Shown here in pieces: positions 18,662 to 27,173 of a stretch of 64,000 nt of DNA (the first letter of the stretch is position 1; every line of letters starts with the position of its first letter). The notes beneath the pieces were generated by a model. The model was not told the origin of the DNA. It was given only the letters and a program-made list of their open reading frames with translations, and did not search any database. The DNA is from Synergistaceae bacterium (GTDB lineage: Bacteria; Synergistota; Synergistia; Synergistales; Aminobacteriaceae), in NCBI GenBank assembly GCA_017450125.1, contig JAFSWZ010000040.1, positions 1-64,000 on the forward strand, in the 5' to 3' direction. The translations under genes were made by a program, and so were the position numbers.

Positions 18662-18701
18662 CCCCCGCTTGGAATAAAAATCTAGTTTACGGAGGTACAT
18701 C

Positions 18702-20114
18702 ATGGCCAGACATATGGTTTATGGCATCAACGACAAGCCCCCCTTCCTCATAATGCTTCTGTCAGGAGCACAGCACGTGTTGACGCTTTTCGGTGCGACG
18801 ACTCTGGTTCCCCTCATATTCGGTCCCGCAATGGGAATGACCCCGTTGCAAATAGCATCGTTAATCTCCTGCGTATATTTCGGAATGGGAGTAGCGACAT
18901 TAATTCAGACAAGCAAGAAGCTCGGTTCAGGACTACCAATCGTTCAGGGATCGAGCTTTTCTTTTATCCCCAGCGTAATGACCGTCGTAGCTCTCTACAA
19001 GGCGCAGGGAGCAGAAACTATAATGCAGTACATGGCCGGTGCTCTGATAGTCGGAGGAGTAATCCTCTCGGTCATCGGCTACAGCAGAATCGTAGGAGTC
19101 ATCCGCAAGGTCATCACTCCCGTAGTCATCGGCCCGGTCATCATGGCAATCGGCTTCTCGCTCTACGACACAGCAATCAGCGGCAACGCGGCCAAGTACT
19201 GGCCTGCCTCGCTGGGAGTTGTGCTGTTAATCTTCGTGTTCAGCCTCGTTATCAAGAACAAGTACATCAACATCTTCGCCATACTCCTCGCGATCGTCCT
19301 GACTTACTGCGCATGTCTTGGCCTCTCGATGAGCGGTGTATTCGCGCCCGGACATCCTGCATACGTGAGCCTTGACACAGTGAACGAGGCCTCATGGCTC
19401 AGGTTCTCGAGCTTCGCGGACCTGAAGGGGCTCATAATGCCGTGGGGAGCTCCGAAGTTCAGCGTAATGGCGGTAACTGCACTGCTTGCGGGGTTCTTCG
19501 CGACAATGATTGAGAGCATCGGCGACTACCACTCTGTGTCGTACGCGTCGGGAGTTGCTGACCCTGACACCGCGACAATCAGCAGGGGCATCGGCGCGGA
19601 AGGCCTGTGCTGTGCACTGTCGGGACTGTTCGGCTCAGTCGGAACAACCTCTTACACCGAGAACATCGGACTTATCGGGCTGACCGGCGTTGCATCAAGG
19701 GTAGTTGTCCGCACGGGAGCGGTAATCCTCATCCTCATGAGCTTCATCGGCAAGCTCAGTGCACTCATTGCGACGATGCCTTCACCGATAATCGGAGGTG
19801 CATACATCGCGCTGTTCGGCACAATCGGTGCAATGGGTATTCAGGTTCTGATGAGGGCTGACATGTCGAGCCAGAGGAATATATTAATTGTAGGGTTCGC
19901 GTTCTTGATGGCACTCGGCCTGCCCGGCTGGGTTGAAGCCAATCAGGCAATCTTCATGAACCCCGAGAGCTCGCAGGTCATGCAGACGCTCGGCGGAATG
20001 GCTTGGGCAGTGCTGAAGACACCGATGGCTGTTGCGGGACTTTGCGCGGCACTGTGCGACTCGCTCATTCCCGGAACGGACGAGGAACGCGGGATTAACG
20101 TTCAGCCGGAGTAA
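18702..20114 (+). CDS. NCS2 family uracil/xanthine permease
   Basis: Integral membrane transporter of 470 residues with about 12-14 hydrophobic segments. It carries the NCS2 hallmarks SGAQHVLTLFGATTLVPLI at the N-terminus, VQGSSFSF, and GLCCALSGLFGS with GTTSYTENIGLIGLTGVASR further on. The QH and TSYTENIG forms fit both uracil (UraA) and purine (PbuX/XanP) branches, so the base carried is left open. GGAGG precedes the ATG. A strong promoter lies in front and a terminator behind, so it is a single-gene unit, divergent from the nucleoside importer. Confidence 0.9.
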   Translation: MARHMVYGINDKPPFLIMLLSGAQHVLTLFGATTLVPLIFGPAMGMTPLQIASLISCVYFGMGVATLIQTSKKLGSGLPIVQGSSFSFIPSVMTVVALYKAQGAETIMQYMAGALIVGGVILSVIGYSRIVGVIRKVITPVVIGPVIMAIGFSLYDTAISGNAAKYWPASLGVVLLIFVFSLVIKNKYINIFAILLAIVLTYCACLGLSMSGVFAPGHPAYVSLDTVNEASWLRFSSFADLKGLIMPWGAPKFSVMAVTALLAGFFATMIESIGDYHSVSYASGVADPDTATISRGIGAEGLCCALSGLFGSVGTTSYTENIGLIGLTGVASRVVVRTGAVILILMSFIGKLSALIATMPSPIIGGAYIALFGTIGAMGIQVLMRADMSSQRNILIVGFAFLMALGLPGWVEANQAIFMNPESSQVMQTLGGMAWAVLKTPMAVAGLCAALCDSLIPGTDEERGINVQPE

Positions 20115-20135
20115 GGGACAGGTATTCAGCAATTC

Positions 20136-20169
20136 TTCCCTCAGTCTCACGGGCTGGGGGAAAATTTTT
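20136..20169 (+). terminator. Rho-independent terminator after the NCS2 permease
   Basis: TTCCCTCAG (20136-20144) pairs with CTGGGGGAA (20154-20162) with one G-T pair, followed by AATTTTT. Confidence 0.75.
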
Positions 20170-20190
20170 AACGAACAACGAACAACGAAC
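20170..20190. repeat. Three perfect tandem copies of a 7-bp unit
   Basis: AACGAAC is repeated three times without mismatch directly behind the terminator and just before the methyltransferase remnant. It may mark replication slippage at the decayed 5' end of that gene. Confidence 0.8.
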
Positions 20191-20191
20191 C

Positions 20192-20529
20192 GAATTTGAT
20201 GCCTTTGCACAGGATTACTCGCAACTAGTTAATGAAAGCCTTTCTTCCGCCCTCAAGGGCAACCCTCAGGAAAATTCCACCAGAGCTCAGGACAGGGGCT
20301 AATCTTTTCACGAGCAGCCTCGACGAGCTCAGCACGGACTACTATGCTTGCTCTTTCGGAATGCAGGGAACTGCTGAAGTCGGCGGGCTTCAGGGAAATA
20401 CAAGTGAGGTACATGATATTTTTCCCCAAGCAGGTTAGCTTCATGAGGTGTCTTGAACGCTGTATTTCGTGGCTTCCTTTGGGTGCTCAGTACATGGCTG
20501 AAGGCATCACCCCAACTCAGCAGGAATAA
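20192..20529 (+). pseudogene. Remnant of a class I SAM-dependent methyltransferase
   Basis: Two pieces of one protein survive. The first (20192-20302, ending in TAA) reads FDAFAQDYSQLVNESLS, the usual N-terminus of methyltransferases of this type. The second, in another frame (about 20281-20529), reads ECRELLKSAGFREIQVRYM then PLGAQYMAEGI, their usual C-terminus. The central SAM-binding part with the GxGxG loop is missing, so an internal deletion of well over 100 codons has removed the active site. No clear ribosome site is left. It fills most of the 475-bp gap between the permease and the DJ-1 gene; nothing else is seen there. Confidence 0.65.
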
Positions 20530-20589
20530 CTGTTGACCGGCGCGTCTGTGCTACAATTAAGGCATTCCGATTAACGAGGTGAACTGTTC

Positions 20590-21144
20590 ATGAAGACAGC
20601 GGCAATTTTCCTGATAGACGGTTTCGAGGAGACAGAGGCACTCACGACGGTAGACATTCTGCGTCGCGGGGGCGTGGTCGTAACGACAGTGTCCCTGATG
20701 TCCGGCCAAGAAGTGGTCAGCAAGAACAAGATTCCCGTATGTGCCGATGCGATGTTCGACGCGGTGAAGGCTCAAAGTTTCGACATGCTGATACTTCCCG
20801 GCGGAACGCTGAACATCAAGGATCACGAGGGCTTGCAGGAGCTCGTGAAGAAGTACCACGCTGAAGGCAAGCTCATCGGTGCGATATGCGCTGCTCCTGC
20901 GGCACTGGGCAAGGCGGGAGTTCTTGCGGGTAAGACTGCGGTCTGCTATCCCGGCCTCGAGAAGCATCTTGAGGGCGCACGCATAGGAACTCACATTGTG
21001 GAGACGGACGGCAACATCACGACAGCGAAAGGCCCTGCGGTAACACCGTTCTTTGCGCTGAAGCTGCTCGAGATTCTTGAGGGCAAGGCGATGGCGGACG
21101 AGGTAGCTGAAGGCTTCCTGATTCCTCTCGTGTACAGAGGCTAA
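20590..21144 (+). CDS. DJ-1/PfpI family protein
   Basis: A 184-residue protein with the DJ-1/ThiJ/PfpI fold. The nucleophile-elbow cysteine is Cys100 in GAICAAPAAL, and the acidic residue typical of the family is in FEETEA near residue 14. The length and the DJ-1-type ending put it with the YajL/DJ-1 branch (protein or metabolite repair of glyoxal adducts, or redox chaperone) rather than with PfpI proteases. The ATG follows ACGAGGTG. It is a single-gene unit closed by a terminator; its reaction cannot be fixed from sequence. Confidence 0.88.
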   Translation: MKTAAIFLIDGFEETEALTTVDILRRGGVVVTTVSLMSGQEVVSKNKIPVCADAMFDAVKAQSFDMLILPGGTLNIKDHEGLQELVKKYHAEGKLIGAICAAPAALGKAGVLAGKTAVCYPGLEKHLEGARIGTHIVETDGNITTAKGPAVTPFFALKLLEILEGKAMADEVAEGFLIPLVYRG

Positions 21145-21153
21145 ATACAGCAA

Positions 21154-21187
21154 ATCCCCCCAGTTCAACGCTGAGGGGATATTTTTT
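21154..21187 (+). terminator. Rho-independent terminator after the DJ-1 family gene
   Basis: ATCCCC (21154-21159) pairs with GGGGAT (21175-21180), with an inner CAG/CTG pair, followed by A and six T residues. The T run overlaps the stop codon of the convergent gene. Confidence 0.88.
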
Positions 21188-22394
21188 AGTGAATAGCGTA
21201 ATTCTTTGCGCAGTCAAGCATCGTTGCGCGGTCGAGGGGCTTGACGTTCTCCACAATCCATTCGCGCATCTCCTGACCTTCCGGCGTGTCCTGCGAGGCC
21301 GACAAGAACCCCAGCTCCACTCCCAGCCCTTCAGCAACATCGTGCGCGATAACCGGCCAGACTTTCCCGATGTCCCCGACGATGGGGATGCTGCCTTCAT
21401 GGCGCGCAAATGCACTCATCTCCATCCTGAAGGGAATCTTGGCCGCCTTCGTCTTGGGCAGTCCCTTGTCGATTGCCTCCTGTACAGTCTGGTTGAGCTC
21501 GACAGCACGCCGTAAATTCTCGTCAAGGTCAATGCGGATTAACGACTTCTCGCGCAGGTTGTACGTATTCTGACCGCTCCACCATGCCCAGATACCGTGC
21601 CCCGTGTAGCACTCAAACGGCCCGTCGTGAATCTCCTGCGTCAACGCTACTGCACTCTCAATAATCACATCGCACGAGGCCAGCATACGTGAGATTCTCA
21701 TTGAGCGTTCAGAGACCGGGATACTGTCGCCGATGGACATTCCGACAGCACCGCCGCCCACAAGCTGGGGAATCGTAACCAGCACAGGTATTCCCCTCCG
21801 TGCCGCCGCACCGAGCATCGTATGTTCATCGCAACCCCAGCCCGCAACAGTCTCGAACGGAAGCCCGTACATCCTCGCCAAACTTAACACTTCGTGCGCA
21901 AGCCTCTCTGTCCGCAAGCCCATAGGATACGCCATGTTTCCGGCGGCCTTGATTATCTCGTTTACGTGAGGAAGAGCAGCCCCGCGAGCCAGCAGGTCAT
22001 CATCAAGGGGCATTTCACGTTTCAGGGCAGCAATCTCGTCATCAGTCAGGCACGTGAACTCGAACACATCACCGCGCGGCATCTTGGCCATGTCCATACC
22101 GAGAGCCCCTGCGTCAACACGGTAAACCCTGTCGAGCGAGCCCGCCATTTCGTGGGCAACAACAGCCGAGCTCGTCGAGACAGCATCAACTATCCCCGCG
22201 CGTATAAGCTCCGCAATGAGGGTTGTTACTCCCTCGTGAATGTTCGGCCCTGAACCAGTAACAACCATTACACGGCCGCCGTTCTTCTTCACAGTGATTA
22301 TGCGTTCAACGGCGGAGGCTAAGCCCTGCTGTGAGCGTTCATCCAGTGAAGCCCGGAAGTTACCGAGCTGTGATATTCCGAAAAGGTTTGACAT
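21186..22394 (-). CDS. Unrecognised Rossmann-like protein (403-residue class)
   Basis: I do not recognise this protein with confidence. It is soluble, about 402 residues, with no signal peptide. The N-terminal third has a strand-loop-helix VMVVTGSGPNIHEG followed by GIVDAVSTSSAVVAHEM, reminiscent of deoxyhypusine synthase-like and archaeal LOR/SDH-type folds, which bind NAD in this way. A second glycine-rich stretch is LVGGGAVGMSIGDSIPVS. Start ATG 22394 follows GAGGTG. It comes last in the hydrolase operon, 27 bases after the preceding stop, so it is probably co-regulated with secreted esterases. Enzyme activity is unknown. Confidence 0.6.
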   Translation of the reverse strand: MSNLFGISQLGNFRASLDERSQQGLASAVERIITVKKNGGRVMVVTGSGPNIHEGVTTLIAELIRAGIVDAVSTSSAVVAHEMAGSLDRVYRVDAGALGMDMAKMPRGDVFEFTCLTDDEIAALKREMPLDDDLLARGAALPHVNEIIKAAGNMAYPMGLRTERLAHEVLSLARMYGLPFETVAGWGCDEHTMLGAAARRGIPVLVTIPQLVGGGAVGMSIGDSIPVSERSMRISRMLASCDVIIESAVALTQEIHDGPFECYTGHGIWAWWSGQNTYNLREKSLIRIDLDENLRRAVELNQTVQEAIDKGLPKTKAAKIPFRMEMSAFARHEGSIPIVGDIGKVWPVIAHDVAEGLGVELGFLSASQDTPEGQEMREWIVENVKPLDRATMLDCAKNYAIH

Positions 22395-22421
22395 CAATAC
22401 ATCACCTCTACGTGAATATTA

Positions 22422-23330
22422 TCACCTTTGCTTCAGCCAGAATGACAGTGCATTATTGATCCATCCTTCAGCAATTGTGCCCTCACCTAACCCGAAGCCG
22501 TGAGACAGTCCCGGAAATACCTCTATCATCGTGTCCGTGCCGCTGGACTTGATGGCGTTGATGCGTCTCTGCATAACCTGATAGGGAGCTATGCCGTCTT
22601 CCGTTCCCACACAGTTATACGTCGGCGGTTCGCTGCCGGTAACCTCGCTGAGGCCTGTGTACTGCATTATCACGGCTGAAGGTCTGGGGTACGCTTTCTC
22701 GCCGAAGGACTCCGTGCCGTAACTTCCGAGCCATGCCGCCATCCTTGCACCCGCGCTTCCTCCCCAGAGCGAATAGCCCTTAACGTCAACGCCGAGTTCT
22801 TCTGCGTGGTCATGTATGAAGGCTATAGCACGTGCGAGGTCTTCACATGCTGTGTCTGGACGGTAGATGAGCGCAAAAGCATTGTAGCCCTTCCGAGAAA
22901 TCTCGAGCGCGTGAGGGAAGCTATCATGCATTGCCCCGACGAACACAAACCCTCCGCCCGCATTGCAGACCGCGAACTTCGCGCCCGCTTTCCCCCTGAA
23001 GAAGAACAGCCCGGTGTTTCTGGCTCTCGGGTCATCATCAGGGTATATGCGGTAGAAGACCTGCCGCCCCTCGTTCACTTCACCAAGCAGGTAGTTCACG
23101 ATGTCAACGGTGCGTGAAGGCTTTATGTTGCTGTACCACGTGAGGCCGAGCGTCCCGAGAGTGTCGCCGTGATAGTATCTGTCATTAACGGGGAAGAGTA
23201 GCCGCCCGTAATCAGGGAACATGTTAATCACGTCAGCTATCTTTGTGTCCGCGTTCACTGCCCCGAAGGCAGAAGCTGTCCCGCCCACAGCGAGCAGGAG
23301 CAGGACAGCAATAACATTCTTAGTACACAT
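22422..23330 (-). CDS. Secreted alpha/beta hydrolase (HSL-like esterase)
   Basis: A 302-residue hydrolase with an N-terminal signal peptide (MCTKNVIAVLLLLAVGGTASA). The nucleophile elbow is GGSAG (WGGSAGARMA). A candidate acid lies in CVGTEDGIAPYQVM, and the catalytic His in FPGLSHGFGLGEG. An NAGGG-type oxyanion loop (AVCNAGGGFVF) places it near the hormone-sensitive-lipase/acetyl-esterase group. Its start overlaps the end of the carboxylesterase gene by 11 bases. Likely substrates are short acyl or aryl esters outside the cytoplasm. Confidence 0.8.
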   Translation of the reverse strand: MCTKNVIAVLLLLAVGGTASAFGAVNADTKIADVINMFPDYGRLLFPVNDRYYHGDTLGTLGLTWYSNIKPSRTVDIVNYLLGEVNEGRQVFYRIYPDDDPRARNTGLFFFRGKAGAKFAVCNAGGGFVFVGAMHDSFPHALEISRKGYNAFALIYRPDTACEDLARAIAFIHDHAEELGVDVKGYSLWGGSAGARMAAWLGSYGTESFGEKAYPRPSAVIMQYTGLSEVTGSEPPTYNCVGTEDGIAPYQVMQRRINAIKSSGTDTMIEVFPGLSHGFGLGEGTIAEGWINNALSFWLKQR

Positions 23331-24954
23331 AATCCGGCACGAGAATATTCATCAGCACGTCGTCATGATGATGCGTAACTATAGGCTTGTCGTCGAAGAG
23401 CATTGTTGCTCCGTTCTCGCGGGTGTACGCTTCCCAGCCGGGATTGCCGGTGCGCGCAAAGTCTATCCATGCCTGGCTCATCTTGTCAGCGAGTGCCTGT
23501 GCCCTCTCTCCGCCGCCCGTCGCCATTTCCGACAAAGCAACGTTGTTGAACACGAAGGGCAGTTCTGAGCAGTGATAGGCCAGAGCGTAACCGCCCATTA
23601 TCGGGGTCTCCCACGTGAATACGTACGTGAAGACCGGCGCGCCCTGTTGGTCTGCCTTGAGTGCCGCGATTTTCTTTGCGCGGGTGCGGAGCCACGAGTC
23701 GACGTACAGAGCATCAGCCTTCGTCTTGTAGGGGTAAGCCTTAAGGAACGCATTAACGATTGCGTCGGACTTGTCGCCGTATTTCGCCATGAGCATCTCG
23801 CCGACTTTCGCGTCGTCCCAGAAGTTCTTGTTGTCGCTCTGAGTGTTCGCCATGTCAGCAAGAAGCGGCATTGACACCCATTCATTGAGGCATGAGCCTA
23901 CGATGAGGGGAATATCCTTCGCGAGGTCAGTGAACTTAGTCTCGGCGGGGTTCTCGGGGATAAATTCACCGTCAACCACAGGACACCACATGAGCGACCT
24001 GCGGCCGAGTGCATTGATGATGTTCTTCTCCTCCGCGACCTGAGCTAATGCCTTGTTCGATGCGGCGGCTAACTCCGCATAAGGCACATCAATAATCTTG
24101 TCGACCTCTTCAGGAGCAATGCCGAGATTCTTCAGCGTGAGTTCCGTAACGTAACGGCTCGTGTCTGCTGGCGTTAAGGTCATGCCTGAGTTCTCAGTTG
24201 CACCGCTCTCGAGAATTGCCTTGTGGAACAGCCCCTTAGCTGACGGCGTTCCCATGAGGGTGATAATCTTTGCTGCTCCTCCTGACTGTCCGAAGAGGGT
24301 AACATTCGCGGGGTCTCCGCCGAAATTTGCGATGTTGTCGCGTATCCATTCGAGAGCCGCGATGATGTCGCGCGTGCTCTGGTTAAATGAATCCTTGTAC
24401 TTTTCGCCGTAAGCTGAGAGGTTCAGGAAGCCTTCAAGGTTCAGCCTGTGGTTCACAGAGACAACGACGACATCACCTTTGCGGGAGAGGTTCTCGCCGT
24501 CGTACACGTCCTCAACCGTAGCTGCTCCCATCATGTGTCCGCCGCCGTGAAGCCAGACCATTACGGGACGTTTCGCGTCGTCGAGGGCGGGTGTCCAGAT
24601 GTTGAGGTTCTGGCAGCTGAAGCTCTGTGCGAGGATGCGGGGTTCCCAGTGCGGCCAGAAGTAATGAGGCGGGAAGATGTCTCCTTCACGCGAGGTGTCC
24701 TGCGGGGACATTGTGCCGTAGGTCAGGGCGAGACGGATGCCTTCCCACGCGGGAACTTTCGTCGGGGGCATGAAGCGTTCTGCCTGAGCGTAAGGGACTC
24801 CGTGATAGGTGTAGATACCGTTGCGGATGTAGCCCTGAAGTTTTCCGCCTTCAACGTCGACAACTGCGATGCCCGGCCCGGCCTGAATCTCTGCTCCCGC
24901 ACAGCCGGCAAGCACCAGCACAACAAACAAACCTGCTAAAATTTTGCGTATCAT
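23320..24954 (-). CDS. Secreted carboxylesterase type B (PnbA-like)
   Basis: Type B carboxylesterase of 544 residues, the normal length, with a signal sequence that ends in a lipobox-like LVLAGCAG, so it may be a lipoprotein. The oxyanion region is WLHGGGH. The nucleophile elbow is FGQSGGA, where most relatives have GESAG, so Glu and Ala of the consensus are replaced. The catalytic His is in YHCSELPFVF. Segments such as GVPYAQ and NIANFGGDPANVTLFG are diagnostic. It overlaps the next gene by 11 bases and lies three bases from the previous one, within an operon of esterases. Confidence 0.87.
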   Translation of the reverse strand: MIRKILAGLFVVLVLAGCAGAEIQAGPGIAVVDVEGGKLQGYIRNGIYTYHGVPYAQAERFMPPTKVPAWEGIRLALTYGTMSPQDTSREGDIFPPHYFWPHWEPRILAQSFSCQNLNIWTPALDDAKRPVMVWLHGGGHMMGAATVEDVYDGENLSRKGDVVVVSVNHRLNLEGFLNLSAYGEKYKDSFNQSTRDIIAALEWIRDNIANFGGDPANVTLFGQSGGAAKIITLMGTPSAKGLFHKAILESGATENSGMTLTPADTSRYVTELTLKNLGIAPEEVDKIIDVPYAELAAASNKALAQVAEEKNIINALGRRSLMWCPVVDGEFIPENPAETKFTDLAKDIPLIVGSCLNEWVSMPLLADMANTQSDNKNFWDDAKVGEMLMAKYGDKSDAIVNAFLKAYPYKTKADALYVDSWLRTRAKKIAALKADQQGAPVFTYVFTWETPIMGGYALAYHCSELPFVFNNVALSEMATGGGERAQALADKMSQAWIDFARTGNPGWEAYTRENGATMLFDDKPIVTHHHDDVLMNILVPDYVY

Positions 24955-24957
24955 GAT

Positions 24958-25998
24958 TTACAACCCCCTTGATTCTAGCCACTTCTCTATGTGGTCTGCT
25001 ATTTCCTTATTGTTCAGCTCTTGGAACATGAAATGACTGTTGCCCGTTATTCCTTCATCAGGAAGATATATGACTGTAGCATCTCCGCCGTCTTCATTGT
25101 AATGCTTCGCGAAATCCCGGCACTGGTCAAGTACGCTCTTCCAGAATGCAGTACTCTTGATGTCCTCCGGGCCGTTATCGATGTAGTCGCCGAAGTAGAA
25201 GACCATCGGGACTTTCGCCGCAACAAACTTCTTGTAGGTCTCGCTTCCGACTTCAGGAGCGAAGCCCGGCTCTATTGCTACAATTGCCGCCATGTTCTCC
25301 GTGTCTGTCTGCCAGCCGACGCGTCCTCCCTGAGAGTGTGTGATGTAGACTGCCTTCTTGCCGGTCATCCTGCGAACGTCAGACAGCACTGCGCTCAAAG
25401 CCGAACCGAAAACTACTACGTCATAATTTCCCGTGTTAGGTGTCATCTGGCGCAGGAACTGATTTAACGCTTCTTCTCCTGCAGGGAACTGACTTCCTTC
25501 GTAGCGGTTCGGTGTTCCGCGACCGATGCGGAAGTGTGTGTACCATGCCTGATCTCCCGGATTGTACTCTGTTCCGTTCGCGCGGGTATCCTGCTCGTTG
25601 TTCACGATTCTGACGGTAGAGCCTGCCGCACCGCGTCTGGGCTGGTCAACGAGGAACGCTGCTCTTCCTTTCTTCAAGAAGATGTCGCTCCAGCCCTCGC
25701 GTCCGTCCGGCGTACTCTGCCAGCCTGTTCTTGTCTGCCCGTAACCGTGAAGGTATACTATCGGGGTCTTGGTTTCCCCTGCAGGAATCTGATAGAAAAC
25801 GTTTGCGTGATCAACATGCGCTGTGTTTCCTGCGCGGGTGAAGTCAAGCCAGTTTTCCGCAACGTTGAACTCTCCCGGAAGCGGCTCTGTTACCGTCCCG
25901 CCCGAAGAGAATACACCCTGCTTCGCGATGTCGATTGCGTGCGCAGGAAGTGCCAGCGACAACAGCACCAGCACCACAATAACCTTCTTCACTGTCAT
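24958..25998 (-). CDS. Secreted alpha/beta hydrolase
   Basis: A hydrolase of about 346 residues with a strong signal peptide (KKVIVVLVLLSLALPAHA). An HGYGQT oxyanion segment, the nucleophile elbow THSQGGRVGW and a late GNSHFMF containing the catalytic His are visible. It resembles fungal-type secreted esterases with an HSQGG elbow. Two starts compete: ATG 25998 overlaps the TGA of the upstream gene (ATGA coupling), while GTG 25992 has AGGAGG at the ideal seven-base distance. The mature protein is the same either way. Confidence 0.78.
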   Translation of the reverse strand: MTVKKVIVVLVLLSLALPAHAIDIAKQGVFSSGGTVTEPLPGEFNVAENWLDFTRAGNTAHVDHANVFYQIPAGETKTPIVYLHGYGQTRTGWQSTPDGREGWSDIFLKKGRAAFLVDQPRRGAAGSTVRIVNNEQDTRANGTEYNPGDQAWYTHFRIGRGTPNRYEGSQFPAGEEALNQFLRQMTPNTGNYDVVVFGSALSAVLSDVRRMTGKKAVYITHSQGGRVGWQTDTENMAAIVAIEPGFAPEVGSETYKKFVAAKVPMVFYFGDYIDNGPEDIKSTAFWKSVLDQCRDFAKHYNEDGGDATVIYLPDEGITGNSHFMFQELNNKEIADHIEKWLESRGL

Positions 25999-26603
25999 TC
26001 CTCCTTGCTGATGCACCTCTTGAACCACTCATCAAGAAATGCCGTCTGCTCGTCCGTGTGAAACCAGTGATCTCCTCCCGGCATCACCGTCAATTCTGCG
26101 TTATGCTTCTGCGCAAACTCACGAACTCTCCCCACTGGAATCAGGTTGTCCTTCTCCCCGTGAAGAATCCACGTCGGAGCCGTCCACTCGATCGGGTTGT
26201 CCCGAACGTAACGCAGGCACTCCCACGACAACTTCTCGCCGAACTCCGTGTCAACCTCCTTCTTGGCCTCAAGTTCCGCTTCGCTGACTCCTGCATAGGC
26301 CATCATGCCAGCAATCAGCTTCTCCATGTTCACGACAGGCGAGATGAAGAACGCACGCGCAACGTCCTTCCCCTTCAGCGCGTTCATGCAGAAGTATGCT
26401 CCGATGCTCACGGCAATCACCGAGACACGCCCGAACTTTCTGCTCAGAGACTCATACTCAGCTATGATTTCGGGTTTCGTGTCGTAAGGTGTCGTGCCGC
26501 GATAGTCGAGCCCGATGATTTCGCAGCCATCGTACAGCCTGCGGAAGTACCGTGCTTCGTCAGGATGGCCGCCCTTACCGTGAATGTAGATTATGCACTC
26601 CAT
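25995..26603 (-). CDS. Cytoplasmic alpha/beta hydrolase
   Basis: A 202-residue alpha/beta hydrolase without a signal peptide. It begins with the strand-HGKGG oxyanion motif, has the nucleophile elbow AVSIGAYF, an acid in HGEKDNLIP and a His in PGGDHWFH. The size and arrangement fit the small YfbB/RsbQ-like or thioesterase-type hydrolases. ATG 26603 follows AGGAGG. It is the first gene of a five-gene minus-strand operon and is read divergently from the MerR gene. Confidence 0.8.
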   Translation of the reverse strand: MECIIYIHGKGGHPDEARYFRRLYDGCEIIGLDYRGTTPYDTKPEIIAEYESLSRKFGRVSVIAVSIGAYFCMNALKGKDVARAFFISPVVNMEKLIAGMMAYAGVSEAELEAKKEVDTEFGEKLSWECLRYVRDNPIEWTAPTWILHGEKDNLIPVGRVREFAQKHNAELTVMPGGDHWFHTDEQTAFLDEWFKRCISKEE

Positions 26604-26646
26604 CACTTCTCCTCCTGTTGGATTAATGTTTAGTTCGGGTGTTAGA

Positions 26647-26677
26647 ATTTTAGCAATAGGTTGCGACTAACGCTCAA
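26647..26677 (-). promoter_or_regulatory. MerR-type promoter with a 19-bp spacer and dyad operator
   Basis: On the minus strand TTGAGC (26677-26672) and TAAAAT (26652-26647) are separated by exactly 19 bp, the over-long spacing typical of MerR-activated promoters. The spacer carries a dyad: AGCAATAG (26652-26659) and CTAACGCT (26667-26674), seven bases apart, with six of eight positions symmetric. It faces the hydrolase operon and lies 20 bases before the MerR gene on the other strand. Confidence 0.65.
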
Positions 26678-26695
26678 ATACTTTTACGGGGTGTG

Positions 26696-27118
26696 ATGGC
26701 TGTGATTTATACGATGATGGAAGCCTGCCGCGAAACCGGCATGACCTATCAAGGCCTCAAGTTCTACTGCAACGCCGGACTTGTCCCGAACGTAAAGCGC
26801 GACAAGATTAACCGCCGCATCTTCGACGAGCACGACATAGCATGGATAAAGAGCCTCCGGCAGCTCAGGAAGTGCGGGATGAGCATTGCCGACATGAAGG
26901 AGTACATGACACTGTGCCTTCAGGGCAGAGACAGCATTCCCGAACGTCAGGCTATACTTGCCCGGACAAGAGAGAGGCTGCAGAGCCAGATTGACGAGAT
27001 GAAGGAGGCGGTGAAGTACATTGACGGCAAGCAGGGCTTCTATGACGGAGTGCTTTCCGGCGCGGCGGAATACATCAGCCACCTTCTGCCTTGTGCCTGC
27101 AGTCTGGACAGACACTAA
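26696..27118 (+). CDS. MerR-family transcriptional regulator
   Basis: A 140-residue regulator. The N-terminal winged helix covers about residues 1-70 (GMTYQGLKFYCNAGLVP and NRRIFDEHDIAWI), and a dimerisation coiled coil runs over about 80-120. The C-terminal part (MSIADMKEYM, later ERQAILARTRERL) is like AdhR/SoxR-relatives that respond to aldehydes or organic compounds. A CAC motif near the end could also bind metal or react with electrophiles. ATG 26696 is preferred to GTG 26693; the ribosome site (GGGG) is poor. It probably controls both the divergent hydrolase operon and itself through the dyad in the shared intergenic region. Confidence 0.85.
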   Translation: MAVIYTMMEACRETGMTYQGLKFYCNAGLVPNVKRDKINRRIFDEHDIAWIKSLRQLRKCGMSIADMKEYMTLCLQGRDSIPERQAILARTRERLQSQIDEMKEAVKYIDGKQGFYDGVLSGAAEYISHLLPCACSLDRH

Positions 27119-27173
27119 CAACCGCAACATATATTTACGCGTACAAATTTCCCTTAAAGGAGGGCATACATTC

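Noticed and set aside
18585-18701. Purine riboswitch in front of the NCS2 permease
   Set aside because: The leader after the promoter is only about 35 bases, and the paired loops and conserved pyrimidine core are absent.
20533-20557. Promoter TTGACC ... TACAAT before the DJ-1 gene
   Set aside because: The spacer is only 13 bases, too short for a sigma-70 promoter.
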